Of a stretch of DNA of 15,624 nt, positions 7,073-13,540 are shown one piece after another. The position numbers and the translations under genes were made by a program. The DNA comes from Nitrososphaerota archaeon. GTDB lineage: Archaea; Thermoproteota; Nitrososphaeria; Nitrososphaerales; Nitrososphaeraceae. The notes under the pieces were generated by a model. It searched no databases. It had not been told where the DNA came from and saw nothing but the letters and a program-made list of their open reading frames with translations. Numbering within the stretch: the first letter of the stretch is position 1; every line of letters starts with the position of its first letter. Location: the NCBI GenBank assembly GCA_005877345.1, contig VBPR01000044.1:1-15624 (forward strand). Reading direction: 5' to 3'.

Positions 7073-7178
7073 AATAGTCTAAGGACATAAAAATATAAAT
7101 AAATGTGATGTGACATCGTTATCGATCAATTTCCGAGCAGTAACTGATTTAAGTAATATTGTACAATTAAGGGACGAC

Positions 7179-7278
7179 ATGGGCGACGAAAAAAGCAAGC
7201 ATATCTATGAAGAAAAAAGTTGAATTTGGTAACGTAATTGAAAAGAAAAAGATAAAAGAAAAAGTACAAGACGACTAA
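7179..7278 (+). pseudogene. Tiny charged protein, off frame by 1 nt (paralogue of 11480-11578)
   Basis: ATG 7179 gives MGDEKSKHIYEEKS then TGA. One base over, the next frame reads KKKVEFGNVIEKKKIKEKVQ then DD and stops at 7276-7278. Joined, this is MGDEKSKHIYEEK-KVEFGNVIEKKKI, which lines up well with MGDDKKKETIIEKKDEFSNL-IEEQEI of the intact ORF at 11480: same start, EKK-x-EF-x-N-x-IE core and same length (100 nt against 99). The extra base lies in the A-run at about 7211-7218, where both polymerase slippage and base-calling errors are common. An alternative is a 23-aa product from ATG 7207 alone. The protein is nearly all Lys, Glu and Asp and probably unfolded or a single helix. Confidence 0.6.
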
Positions 7279-7796
7279 TTTTTTTTTGTTACAATAACTT
7301 CGAGATTATTATAATTTTTATAATTTGTTAAATTCACATTCACTTTACCACATAAGTATTGTTTTGTTACCCCTTTATGACACTCCTTACAAAGAGTTCT
7401 CAAATTATCATGATTATGAAGGAATTCGGTTATTGTTTTAACCTTATTTTCAAATGAATCAAATCTGTATCCCAATTTTTTATATAGCGACCTTGGAACT
7501 ATGTGATCGCATTCCAGTCCACGAGATCGTGCAAACTTTCTTCTGAATGTATAAGGATATTTTTTTCTACATATTTGACATGTGAAATTGTCTCGTTTAA
7601 ATATATCAGAACGCACCCTGTCCCAGTAAAAATTGTGGTAATACCATTTCTCAAACTGTTTATTACATTCTTTTGAACAATACTTCCTAAATGGATATTT
7701 AATTAAATTTTGACATCCAGTATTCCTACAGATGGTATTTCCCATACTGTCAAACTTATCAAATTCTCTTATGTACACGATATCCCTAAATGACAT
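7275..7796 (-). CDS. HNH endonuclease with N-terminal zinc knuckle
   Basis: 173 residues. The N-terminal part has Cys23-x4-Cys28 and Cys40-x3-Cys44 (KYCSKECNKQFEKWYYHNF), a zinc knuckle often seen before HNH domains, then WDRVRSDIFKRDNFTCQICR (C73, C76). The HNH core follows: LECDHIVPRS with the catalytic His98, and HNHDNLRTLCKECHKGVTKQ with Asn131 and His140, plus C136-x2-C139, which pairs with C73/C76 to hold the structural zinc. HNH proteins of this kind nick or cut DNA; they may be restriction, homing or repair enzymes. No methylase or intron is beside it. Its 3' end overlaps the charged ORF at 7179-7278 by 4 nt, tail to tail. Very AT-rich, with a TATA box about 27 nt upstream, so it is its own unit. 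Confidence 0.85.
   Translation of the reverse strand: MSFRDIVYIREFDKFDSMGNTICRNTGCQNLIKYPFRKYCSKECNKQFEKWYYHNFYWDRVRSDIFKRDNFTCQICRKKYPYTFRRKFARSRGLECDHIVPRSLYKKLGYRFDSFENKVKTITEFLHNHDNLRTLCKECHKGVTKQYLCGKVNVNLTNYKNYNNLEVIVTKKN
7279..7287 (+). terminator. T9 run after the charged ORF
   Basis: Nine T residues start one base after the TAA at 7276-7278. Poly-T on the coding strand is enough to stop archaeal RNA polymerase. On the other strand the same run encodes the KKN end of the HNH protein, so one tract serves as terminator and as coding sequence. Confidence 0.4.
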
Positions 7797-7817
7797 ACAG
7801 CAAAGAAATCAATTAGA

Positions 7818-7829
7818 CTATATTTTTTA
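7818..7829 (-). promoter_or_regulatory. TATA box of the HNH gene
   Basis: The minus strand reads TAAAAAATATAG, centred about 27 nt before the ATG at 7796, as for a leaderless archaeal transcript. Confidence 0.5.
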
Positions 7830-8003
7830 ATCTAAGAAAAAAAATTAACACAGAAATAAATTTTTTGTGAATGTCTAATAATACATGCGTAAAGAACCCT
7901 CAAATCTTACGTTTATATAAGTAATTACACGTATGAGTCAAAACACACTATATCACTTGATTGGTAGCTGTCTTTAATGACAGTTATAATAAAAAAAGAG
8001 AGG

Positions 8004-8489
8004 TTATTCAGATGAAGCATTTCTCTTTGCTAACTTCGTGCACAAATCCAAATGTCTTTTTTCTTCCTTTAGAATTGACCTAACAGTAGTACCAAACTTT
8101 CTGTTCTTTACTTGCTTTGCAACTGAGCTGAGAACCTCATAATGAGTAACTTCCCCTCCTTCCGCCAGACACAAAAACTCTAGGGCCTCTTGTGTATCAG
8201 GGTTCTCTCCTAAATAAGTCTGCATTATTTGTGAGGCCTTCTCTGCGGTCTCAGTCGCTTTCTCTTCAATTGTGGAGGAATCAAATCCATCAGTATTTGT
8301 TAAATCTTGCACAATTGATTCCATTTCTTCTTCTTGTTTGCCTGCCTCTTCCTTCATCTTAGAAAGTTTCGTAGTATGTTCGGGTTTCAATAGTCCGCGT
8401 GAATCCAGTGTTTGAACGGCTTTTTGAGCCGCTCTTTCTAATCCCATTGCCTCGCCTATTTTTTCTTGAATCATTTCCTTATCGACCAT
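8004..8489 (-). CDS. Ferritin-like (YciF/DUF892-like) helical protein
   Basis: 161 residues. The N-terminal half (1-90) is charged and helical: MVDKEMIQEKIGEAMGLERA, then KLSKMKEEAGKQEEEMESIV. The C-terminal half looks like part of a ferritin-like bundle: EALEFLCLAEGGEVTHYEVL (residues 101-120), then TTVRSILKEEKRHLDLCTKL (134-153). Glu110/Glu113/His116/Glu118 and Glu142/Glu143/His146 are set like the ExxH/E-type iron ligands of YciF/DUF892 and related stress ferritins. If the fold is right, it would bind a di-iron site and act in oxidative or osmotic stress. Only half a bundle is plain in the sequence, so the call is tentative. A TATA box lies 29 nt upstream. A ruined copy of its first half lies at 11670-11902. 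Confidence 0.7.
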   Translation of the reverse strand: MVDKEMIQEKIGEAMGLERAAQKAVQTLDSRGLLKPEHTTKLSKMKEEAGKQEEEMESIVQDLTNTDGFDSSTIEEKATETAEKASQIMQTYLGENPDTQEALEFLCLAEGGEVTHYEVLSSVAKQVKNRKFGTTVRSILKEEKRHLDLCTKLAKRNASSE

Positions 8490-8512
8490 TCTAATAACAC
8501 ATGTACATCATT

Positions 8513-8526
8513 ACTTAAATAAAATA
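8513..8526 (-). promoter_or_regulatory. TATA box of the ferritin-like gene
   Basis: The minus strand reads TTTATTTTATTTAAGT around 8513-8526, centred about 29 nt from the ATG at 8489. The spacing fits a leaderless start. Confidence 0.45.
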
Positions 8527-8723
8527 AAGTCCACAAATTACGGATGGGAATATTGGAAAGCGTTACCCGTTTACAATACCAAAAACTACTCAGAAGTGCT
8601 AAGCCTCATTCGTTAGCTATGTATGTTCTGCTCACAATAGATTACTCTATCATGATTCTTTTGTTGCCAGACTTTCATTTTTTCTGACTGCTTATTTATC
8701 AAGATTATTGATTTATTGGGAAA

Positions 8724-8903
8724 TTAGGTATCTTTAATCCGTGACCTTAGCTTTTCATTAAAATGAGGTGTAAATTCCTCTTTTTTCATTCCGTGTTTAT
8801 TAAAAACATTTTTTTCTCCATTTCTGAATATCTCTTCATCGGTATATCCTTCTATTGTGTAGTCACAATCAAAGCCAGATTCTCGACACGATAGCTTTTT
8901 CAT
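8724..8903 (-). CDS. DUF1059 family small protein (59 aa)
   Basis: Minus-strand ATG at 8901-8903 gives MKKLSCRESGFDCDYTIEGY, then TDEEIFRNGEKNVFNKHGMK and KEEFTPHFNEKLRSRIKDT. The start M-K-x-L-x-C-R-x-x-G-x-D-C-D-(Y/F) followed by a T-x-E-E-(I/V) stretch and a late HGM is the DUF1059 signature. These proteins are 50-60 aa, widespread in archaea and soil bacteria, and of unknown function; the Cys6, Cys13 and His38 residues may bind a metal. The usual A-x-x-H of the middle helix is replaced by NVFNKHG, a small departure. It stands alone between the ferritin-like gene and the relic at 8981, all on the minus strand. Confidence 0.85.
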   Translation of the reverse strand: MKKLSCRESGFDCDYTIEGYTDEEIFRNGEKNVFNKHGMKKEEFTPHFNEKLRSRIKDT

Positions 8904-8980
8904 GGTACTGATGATACACTAAAGTATAAACGCATTACAGACATGAATCTGAATTTACTTAATTGCAAATATTACCTCTA

Positions 8981-9092
8981 TGCCTTTACTTTTGGAAAAT
9001 ACTTCCGGCACCAATCCCTATTCGCTTCAATGTAAAAGGCGGCATTACAAAATAATTTATACTTTGTTTATTTCTGGTGGAGTCAAAATTTG
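8981..9092. repeat. Relic of the 11298-11413 gene head and promoter
   Basis: This stretch matches 11298-11413 over its whole length with a few small gaps. Shared blocks include TTACTTTTGGAAAA, CAATGTAAAA, TAATTTATACTTT and the closing AAATTTG. On the minus strand it reads MPPFTLKRIGIGAGS then FPK in a shifted frame, against MLLFTLETRSRIVGSFFPKV of the 10998-11366 protein. Homology ends soon after FPKV, so only the gene head and the AT-rich promoter survive. A tiny charged ORF reads away on the plus strand from both copies. Confidence 0.65.
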
Positions 9093-9125
9093 AATCCTCA
9101 AATACTATTTTGTACTAGTCTAGCT

Positions 9126-9257
9126 ATGAGTGAAGACTTGGAGCATACTGAGTACGGCATCAAAGAAAAGAAAACCACTATGGATAGTGATTCAAACAGT
9201 CCTGCAGAGAACCAAAACAAAGAGGCATATGACAGCGAGGACGACTCAGAAGACTAG
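9126..9257 (+). CDS. Small acidic protein (43 aa)
   Basis: ATG 9126 gives MSEDLEHTEYGIKEKKTTMD, then SDSNSPAENQNKEAYDSEDD and SED. It has 14 Asp/Glu in 43 residues, no hydrophobic core and an acidic end, so it is probably unfolded. It stands downstream of the duplicated promoter relic in the same relative place as the charged ORF at 11480 does to its promoter, which argues that it is a real gene. Direct similarity to that protein is slight. Function unknown; an acidic partner for a nucleic-acid-binding or metal-binding protein is one guess. Confidence 0.5.
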   Translation: MSEDLEHTEYGIKEKKTTMDSDSNSPAENQNKEAYDSEDDSED

Positions 9258-9440
9258 TAAGACTTACTTTAGTTATAAAAATTAATAATTCTAATAATTA
9301 GTATCAAGCTTCACTAGAAAATGGTTCTTCTTGTCAGTGAATCATTCTTATTCTTGTTGCTTCAAAACCTTCAGGAAGTTCAATTATAGCATGAAAAAAT
9401 CTCTCGTATAGAGGGAGTCTCGATATACTACTCAGTTTCC

Positions 9441-10622
9441 TCAATCAGCGAACAATCTTTTTGAGAAGGCGGCGAGCTTCTTTAAAGCCTGAATTCTTTC
9501 TTGTCTTTGTATTTCGGCTCCTTCGATAGCGTCCGACAGATAACTAATTGATTTATCATAGGTATTTCGAGCCACTGGATAGGGTACGCCATCCTTACCA
9601 CCATGAGCAAAATTATATTTCACAGGATCTTGCCATGAAGCTTTCGTTCCAAAAATTATCTCGCCGATAAGGGATAAAGCTCTAACTGCTGCGGGACCGA
9701 AACCAGGTATGGAAATTAGTTGTTCATAGTTCTTAGGTTGTATATCGTAAATTTTTCTGAATAAATTCCAGTCCAATCTACGTGGCATTTCATAATGTTC
9801 ATCAGCATGGTAACCTTCAAAAATGACACCAGAAGTATCGCTTAAATTACTTTTCGGCATCCATTTATCTAATTTACTATTCATTCCCAGCGAATAATCT
9901 TTCTTTAGTATAAGCTTGTTCACAGAAGATTTCAAGTTATCAGTGCTCCCGGTTGCTAATTCTAAAGAAACTTCTTGATTTTCTTTTGAATTAATTGAAG
10001 ACATGTTCAAGCTGCTCAAATTCTTGTAATTGCATATTATCCCTGCATGAGGTTCGCAAGTAAAGCTTTTCACAAAATCTGATATCCAGTGATATCTTCT
10101 TGCAGTCAAGTCTTTAGCGTTCATGCCTTGTTGAACTATAGACCAACCACCATTTTTGTCAAAAAGGATGACATGGTGATATAATGTGTAACCGTCTTGT
10201 ACTGCCGCATTATCGACTTTTGCAGCCATCCTACTTGCATATAGTAAACTATCAATTTTGTTAGAAGATAGATTGTAATATTTTTCAGCCAATGCTGGGA
10301 TTTCATTTTTAGTTTGGGTAGATTTCTTGCCCTTTCCTCCTGCTATGCAAATACCGTGTTCTTCAACTGTTAACGTTTGTTTTAAAACACCCGTTACTAC
10401 AGTGGTGTTTCCTGAGGAGTGCCAATCAAAACCTAGTACGCAACCAAAAGCCTGAAACCACAAGGGATCAGATAACCTCTTTAAAAACTCATGTTCACCG
10501 TATTCATTTACAATCACTTTCACAATTGCACCTGAAAGTTTGATCATCCTGTCGATAAGATAAGAAGGAGCATGGCCGCCATGCAGTGGGAGTTTAATTG
10601 TTGCATTAGCCATCATTTGCAA
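9441..10622 (-). CDS. DUF763 domain protein
   Basis: 393 residues, near the usual family length. It starts MQMMANATIKLPLHGGHAPS; LPLHxGxAPxxL is the conserved opening of DUF763, so the real start could be Met1 (10622) or Met4 (10613). Further family marks are DPLWFQAFGCVLGFDWHSSG, IAGGKGKKS, ASRMAAKVDNAAVQDGYTLY, WSIVQQGMN, ARRYHW and, at residues 302-325, a helix-hairpin-helix (ISIPGFGPAAVRALSLIGEI), followed by KYNFAHGGKDGVPYPV. The HhH points to DNA binding; the family is found in archaea and some bacteria and its reaction is not settled. Residues about 205-260 are a Ser/Asn/Lys-rich spacer that seems to be an insert. An AT box at 10647-10658 lies about 28 nt from Met1. It has no same-strand partner within 180 nt. 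Confidence 0.9.
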   Translation of the reverse strand: MQMMANATIKLPLHGGHAPSYLIDRMIKLSGAIVKVIVNEYGEHEFLKRLSDPLWFQAFGCVLGFDWHSSGNTTVVTGVLKQTLTVEEHGICIAGGKGKKSTQTKNEIPALAEKYYNLSSNKIDSLLYASRMAAKVDNAAVQDGYTLYHHVILFDKNGGWSIVQQGMNAKDLTARRYHWISDFVKSFTCEPHAGIICNYKNLSSLNMSSINSKENQEVSLELATGSTDNLKSSVNKLILKKDYSLGMNSKLDKWMPKSNLSDTSGVIFEGYHADEHYEMPRRLDWNLFRKIYDIQPKNYEQLISIPGFGPAAVRALSLIGEIIFGTKASWQDPVKYNFAHGGKDGVPYPVARNTYDKSISYLSDAIEGAEIQRQERIQALKKLAAFSKRLFAD

Positions 10623-10805
10623 TCACATAGATAGATCATTTTTCACTTTATTAATTTACTTACTGGATTTAATTTCACCGCTGACGACAATTAAAAGGCC
10701 ATGAATACAATAATTCATAATCTAAACTGCGTTTTCACACAATAATTATTTCCATACATAAATAAACAAAAAAACAAAAAAAAGTTAAATGATAGCTACG
10801 CCTAT

Positions 10806-10904
10806 TTAAGCACATTCGTTACAAACGTGCTTAACCTGGTTATTTATTTTCTTTTCTTGTACTTTTACGTTATTTGCTCCGCAATGATCACAAGTCCCCT
10901 GCAT
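10806..10904 (-). CDS. 32-aa zinc-ribbon protein
   Basis: Minus-strand ATG at 10902-10904 gives MQGTCDHCGANNVKVQEKKI, then NNQVKHVCNECA and stop. Cys5-x2-Cys8 and Cys28-x2-Cys31 make a full zinc ribbon in a protein with almost nothing else, so the ORF is more than chance. It is on the same strand as the membrane protein (10998-11366) and DUF763 and lies 93 nt after the former. Function unknown. Confidence 0.6.
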   Translation of the reverse strand: MQGTCDHCGANNVKVQEKKINNQVKHVCNECA

Positions 10905-10997
10905 TAAATAATACGGCTCATTAAAGTATAAATTGATTACAACTTTGGCTCAGGTCTAAATATGGCAAGGAAATTACATTATCTCAAATAAGCCAGC

Positions 10998-11366
10998 TCA
11001 GACATGGCTCTGAGTACTTGAAAGTAATCTTAATAATCGCCTGGCTATAAATGGAGCATCATATCCCCATTCCCTTAATATCCAAATAATTGTAGAAGCC
11101 GTGTAAACTGGCAGAAAGTCACCAAGAAAAGGTACGAATTCAGCAAGATTCATTATTAATGAAACCTTACTTTTAGTTATAGAGTATAGCATACTCATTA
11201 CAATTAAATCAAATACGTCTCCTATGATCGGCATGCCGAGCAACGGTGCCGCGGTATAGTCTAGCAGATCGGCCACTATCGAAATTGTAAGTGCCAGTGC
11301 CATTCTTACTTTTGGAAAAAAACTCCCGACAATCCTACTGCGTGTCTCCAATGTAAAAAGTAGCAA
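10998..11366 (-). CDS. Small integral membrane protein of unknown function
   Basis: The open frame begins at TTG 11366 (MLLFTLETRSRIVGSFFPKV), but the AT-rich box at 11371-11384 is too close for a leaderless start there; ATG 11303 (MALALTISIVADLLDYTAAP, residue 22) fits better. The duplicated relic, however, also has a start at the TTG site (ATG), so the longer form cannot be dismissed. The protein holds hydrophobic segments at VRMALALTISIVADLL, LLGMPIIGDVFDLIVMSMLY and LAEFVPFLGDFLPVYTASTI, with Gly/Asp/Pro turns, then a basic tail REWGYDAPFIARRLLRLL. The two similar GxxxD(L/F) turns hint at an internal duplication. It is read away from the charged ORF at 11480. Confidence 0.65.
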   Translation of the reverse strand: MLLFTLETRSRIVGSFFPKVRMALALTISIVADLLDYTAAPLLGMPIIGDVFDLIVMSMLYSITKSKVSLIMNLAEFVPFLGDFLPVYTASTIIWILREWGYDAPFIARRLLRLLSSTQSHV

Positions 11367-11413
11367 TACAAATTAATTTATACTTTATTTTTTTTATTGA
11401 GTATCGAAATTTG
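11298..11413. repeat. Parent copy of the duplicated gene head and promoter
   Basis: Covers the first codons of the membrane protein and the AT-rich divergent promoter (TTAATTTATACTTTATTTTTT). Its copy lies at 8981-9092 in the same orientation. The best kept part is the box TAATTTATACTTT, which on the minus strand reads AAAGTATAAATTA and is a plausible TATA element. Confidence 0.6.
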
Positions 11414-11479
11414 TAAAAAAGAGAGTCTTTCTACAGTATACCTGCCAAGTATTAAACCTATGTTGTTCAATAGTATAAC

Positions 11480-11578
11480 ATGGGAGACGATAAGAAAAAA
11501 GAAACCATAATTGAAAAGAAAGACGAATTCAGCAATCTAATTGAAGAGCAAGAAATAGAAGAAAAGGAAGAAGATTAG
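11480..11578 (+). CDS. Tiny charged protein (32 aa), intact paralogue
   Basis: ATG 11480 gives MGDDKKKETIIEKKDEFSNL then IEEQEIEEKEED and TAG. Of 32 residues, 20 are Asp, Glu or Lys. It is too short to trust alone, but the ORF at 7179-7278 has the same start, core (EKK-x-EF-x-N-x-IE) and length, with only one base spoiling its frame; conservation of the protein rather than of silent bases supports coding. It stands between the divergent membrane-protein gene and, tail to tail 91 nt away, the ferritin-like remnant. Probably a single amphipathic helix or unfolded. No known family. Confidence 0.6.
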   Translation: MGDDKKKETIIEKKDEFSNLIEEQEIEEKEED

Positions 11579-11669
11579 TAACCATATCTTGAGAGACTTC
11601 AACTAATAGAATAACCATTAAATTTAGTCAAACTTTCTTTAATTTTTCTATTTATGACATATTGTATTC

Positions 11670-11902
11670 TTATACGGAAACCTTTGCTTCAATAGTAGAC
11701 AGATCGAATCCAACGCTTTCTGCCAGATCCTAGATCAATTCCTTCATTTCCTGTTCTTCATGTTTCATTTTCAAGTTTCTTAATATTATATGTTCAAGTT
11801 TCAATAAGCCTAGAGAATCTAGTGATTATCCCGCACTCTAGATTGCTTTTTGTAGTCCTATCGCCTCACCAATTTTTCTTGTATCATTTTTTTATCTGCC
11901 AT
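11670..11902 (-). pseudogene. Truncated, stop-filled copy of the ferritin-like gene
   Basis: The minus strand opens MADKKMIQEK at ATG 11900-11902. After a lost A in the A-run, the next frame gives IGEAIGLQKAI, stop, SAG, stop, SLDSLGLLKLEH, then KHEEQEMKELI, stop, DLAESVGFDLSTIEAK and a stop at 11670-11672. It follows residues 1-80 of the intact protein at 8004-8489 (MVDKEMIQEKIGEAMGLE, LDSRGLLKPEH, QDLTNTDGFDSSTIEEK) without gaps apart from that frameshift. The ferritin-like half is missing. One frameshift, three internal stops and truncation make this a certain pseudogene. Confidence 0.85.
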
Positions 11903-12013
11903 GGTAACATCTTGTACCTTATTGTTTATAATGAATAATTCATCTCAGGAAAAATTAATCTTAATATTTTTACATGTATCGCTAGATTAAATTTAAGCCG
12001 ATTTAATTCTAAA

Positions 12014-12397
12014 TTATTTTAAATCACGAATATTTTTATATGGTTTTGATGGATCCGCCGGTTCTGTTGGTACACCAACCATTCTCTCCTTAACTAACCT
12101 AACCCTATCTATTGGTGATCCATTTTGATCATTTTCTGGAGGTTCTTCTCCATATAAGAATTTATCATGTATTTGTTCCTCGTTGCTTTTTAACCATAAG
12201 TACTTCCCATCATAAGCATCAGCTAAATTCTTGGGTAACCAAAATCTTTTTTTTCTCATACCCCCTTTTTCTATTTTGAAGTGATTTTGGGAAATCTTTT
12301 CAATCCGTCCAAGTTTTTTACCATCGTTGGATTTTACCTTCTTATCTTTGGTTTCACTCCATAAAACAGTAGGTCCAGATATATTTTCTTCAGGCAT
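12014..12397 (-). CDS. Single PRC-barrel domain protein
   Basis: 127 residues from ATG 12397 (MPEENISGPTVLWSETKDKK). The PRC-barrel core is KKVKSNDGKKLGRIEKIS, NHFKIEKGGMRKKRFWLPKN and YDGKYLWLKSNEEQI (residues about 18-80): the K-V-x-S-x-D-G-x-x-L-G-x-I start is typical. The tail is polar and rich in Pro, Asp and Glu (YGEEPPENDQNGS). PRC-barrel proteins are small beta barrels that bind RNA or other macromolecules, and several copies are usual in ammonia-oxidising archaea. It is divergent from the two-domain PRC gene at 12488, with AT boxes (TTATATCA and ACTATATCG, about 12420-12436) in the 90 nt between them. Confidence 0.8.
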   Translation of the reverse strand: MPEENISGPTVLWSETKDKKVKSNDGKKLGRIEKISQNHFKIEKGGMRKKRFWLPKNLADAYDGKYLWLKSNEEQIHDKFLYGEEPPENDQNGSPIDRVRLVKERMVGVPTEPADPSKPYKNIRDLK

Positions 12398-12487
12398 GCA
12401 ATATAATGGTCAACATTTGATATAACGATATAGTCTCTGAAGCAAATAAAATCGTTAAATCTAATATTGCGCAGATCATTGTTACTC

Positions 12488-13123
12488 ATGACACAGGTAA
12501 AAATTTCTGGGAAAAAAATGATAAATAAGAAAGTCAAGTCAATTGATGGAAAAGACTTGGGAAAAATACAAAATATTACTGCCGATTATGTAGAACTAAA
12601 ACATGGCGGTACACACTATTTTATTCCAAAATTACACATAAAGGAGTTCGATAAGGAAGACCTGTATGTGTTACAAACAAAAGATGAAATCAAAGACAAA
12701 TATGAAAGAGATGATCCACCATTACCTTCTGAGATTAAGGAAGCTGAACGTTCAGGACAAGGTTATGAAGGTTATCATGAAGTCATACCATTTATGGCTA
12801 AGGAACCAGATCTGCAATTTAAGGGAAAAGAATCCGGAGATATTTTAACAATACCATGGGAAGATGTAATACATAAACATGTAAGGACAGTTGATAACGA
12901 AGATATTGGTGATGTAGACAAGGTAGGAAATGAATTCATTGTGGTTAGGCAGGGCGTTGCAAATATTCACATGTATTATATTCCAAAGCAGTATATTACC
13001 AAATATGACGGAAGCTCACTGTGGATAGATGTAACTAGCGGACTAGTCAGCCCCAAGTTCGAACGTGAAGATGAACCAACTCAGGAAGAGATTGAAATGC
13101 TGCTAAACGAAGTACCAGATTAA
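12488..13123 (+). CDS. Protein with two PRC-barrel domains
   Basis: 211 residues from ATG 12488. The frame runs back to a TTG at 12467 (MRRSLLLMTQ), but TTAAAT at 12455-12460 lies about 30 nt before the ATG and favours the shorter form. Domain one (about 12-75): NKKVKSIDGKDLGKIQNITA, KHGGTHYFIPKLHIKEFD. Domain two (about 115-185): DVIHKHVRTVDNEDIGDVDK, NIHMYYIPKQYITKYDGSSL. A short linker rich in charged residues joins them, each followed by a similar acidic strip (KYERDDPPLPSEI; KFEREDEPTQEEI), a sign of tandem duplication. It shares its family with the divergent neighbour and probably arose with it. The role is unknown; RNA or membrane-protein binding is likely from the family. Confidence 0.85.
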   Translation: MTQVKISGKKMINKKVKSIDGKDLGKIQNITADYVELKHGGTHYFIPKLHIKEFDKEDLYVLQTKDEIKDKYERDDPPLPSEIKEAERSGQGYEGYHEVIPFMAKEPDLQFKGKESGDILTIPWEDVIHKHVRTVDNEDIGDVDKVGNEFIVVRQGVANIHMYYIPKQYITKYDGSSLWIDVTSGLVSPKFEREDEPTQEEIEMLLNEVPD

Positions 13124-13540
13124 GTAAATTGACTAATTCTGACTTGAACACCAATCTAACCATTAAACTAAACGAGCAGTTCAGTAAGAAAACTTGGTTT
13201 TACATTTGACAGGAAAATTTTGTTTAAAAAAATTCACGAAATGTACTGAGATTTGGATTTACTAGACGGTCGATTTATTGCTTCATGAATATCCTAGCTC
13301 TGTCATTGGATAGCTGCATGTAAAATGAATCATTGTCTGATACACGAAAGCTGGACAAGTAGTCTTGATTAGCGCATCAGGCAGCTGTACTGTACTTCCG
13401 AAATTTTACAGTTCTTCCAGATCCTTTGTTAAGACAGCTTACTGTTCAGAGACACTTGTCACAGAACAGGATTATTGGTTGCTTTTGTTTAAGACTTTTC
13501 TCGCTATAACCATTAAATATTTTTTTTAACAGATTAGGCT
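13124..13540. other. Gene-free stretch
   Basis: 417 bases with no open frame of interest, no RNA-like fold that I could confirm and no repeat. Only the last 30 bases have a clear function, as the promoter of the next gene. Confidence 0.4.
13513..13520 (+). promoter_or_regulatory. TATA box of the orphan gene at 13541
   Basis: TTAAATAT followed by T8 lies 21-28 nt before the ATG at 13541, the standard archaeal distance for a leaderless transcript. Confidence 0.55.

Noticed and set aside
9330..9425. Minus-strand block FFHAIIELPEGFEATRIRMIH
   Set aside because: Protein-like but only about 29 codons between stops, with no start and no family; could be a relic, not enough to call.
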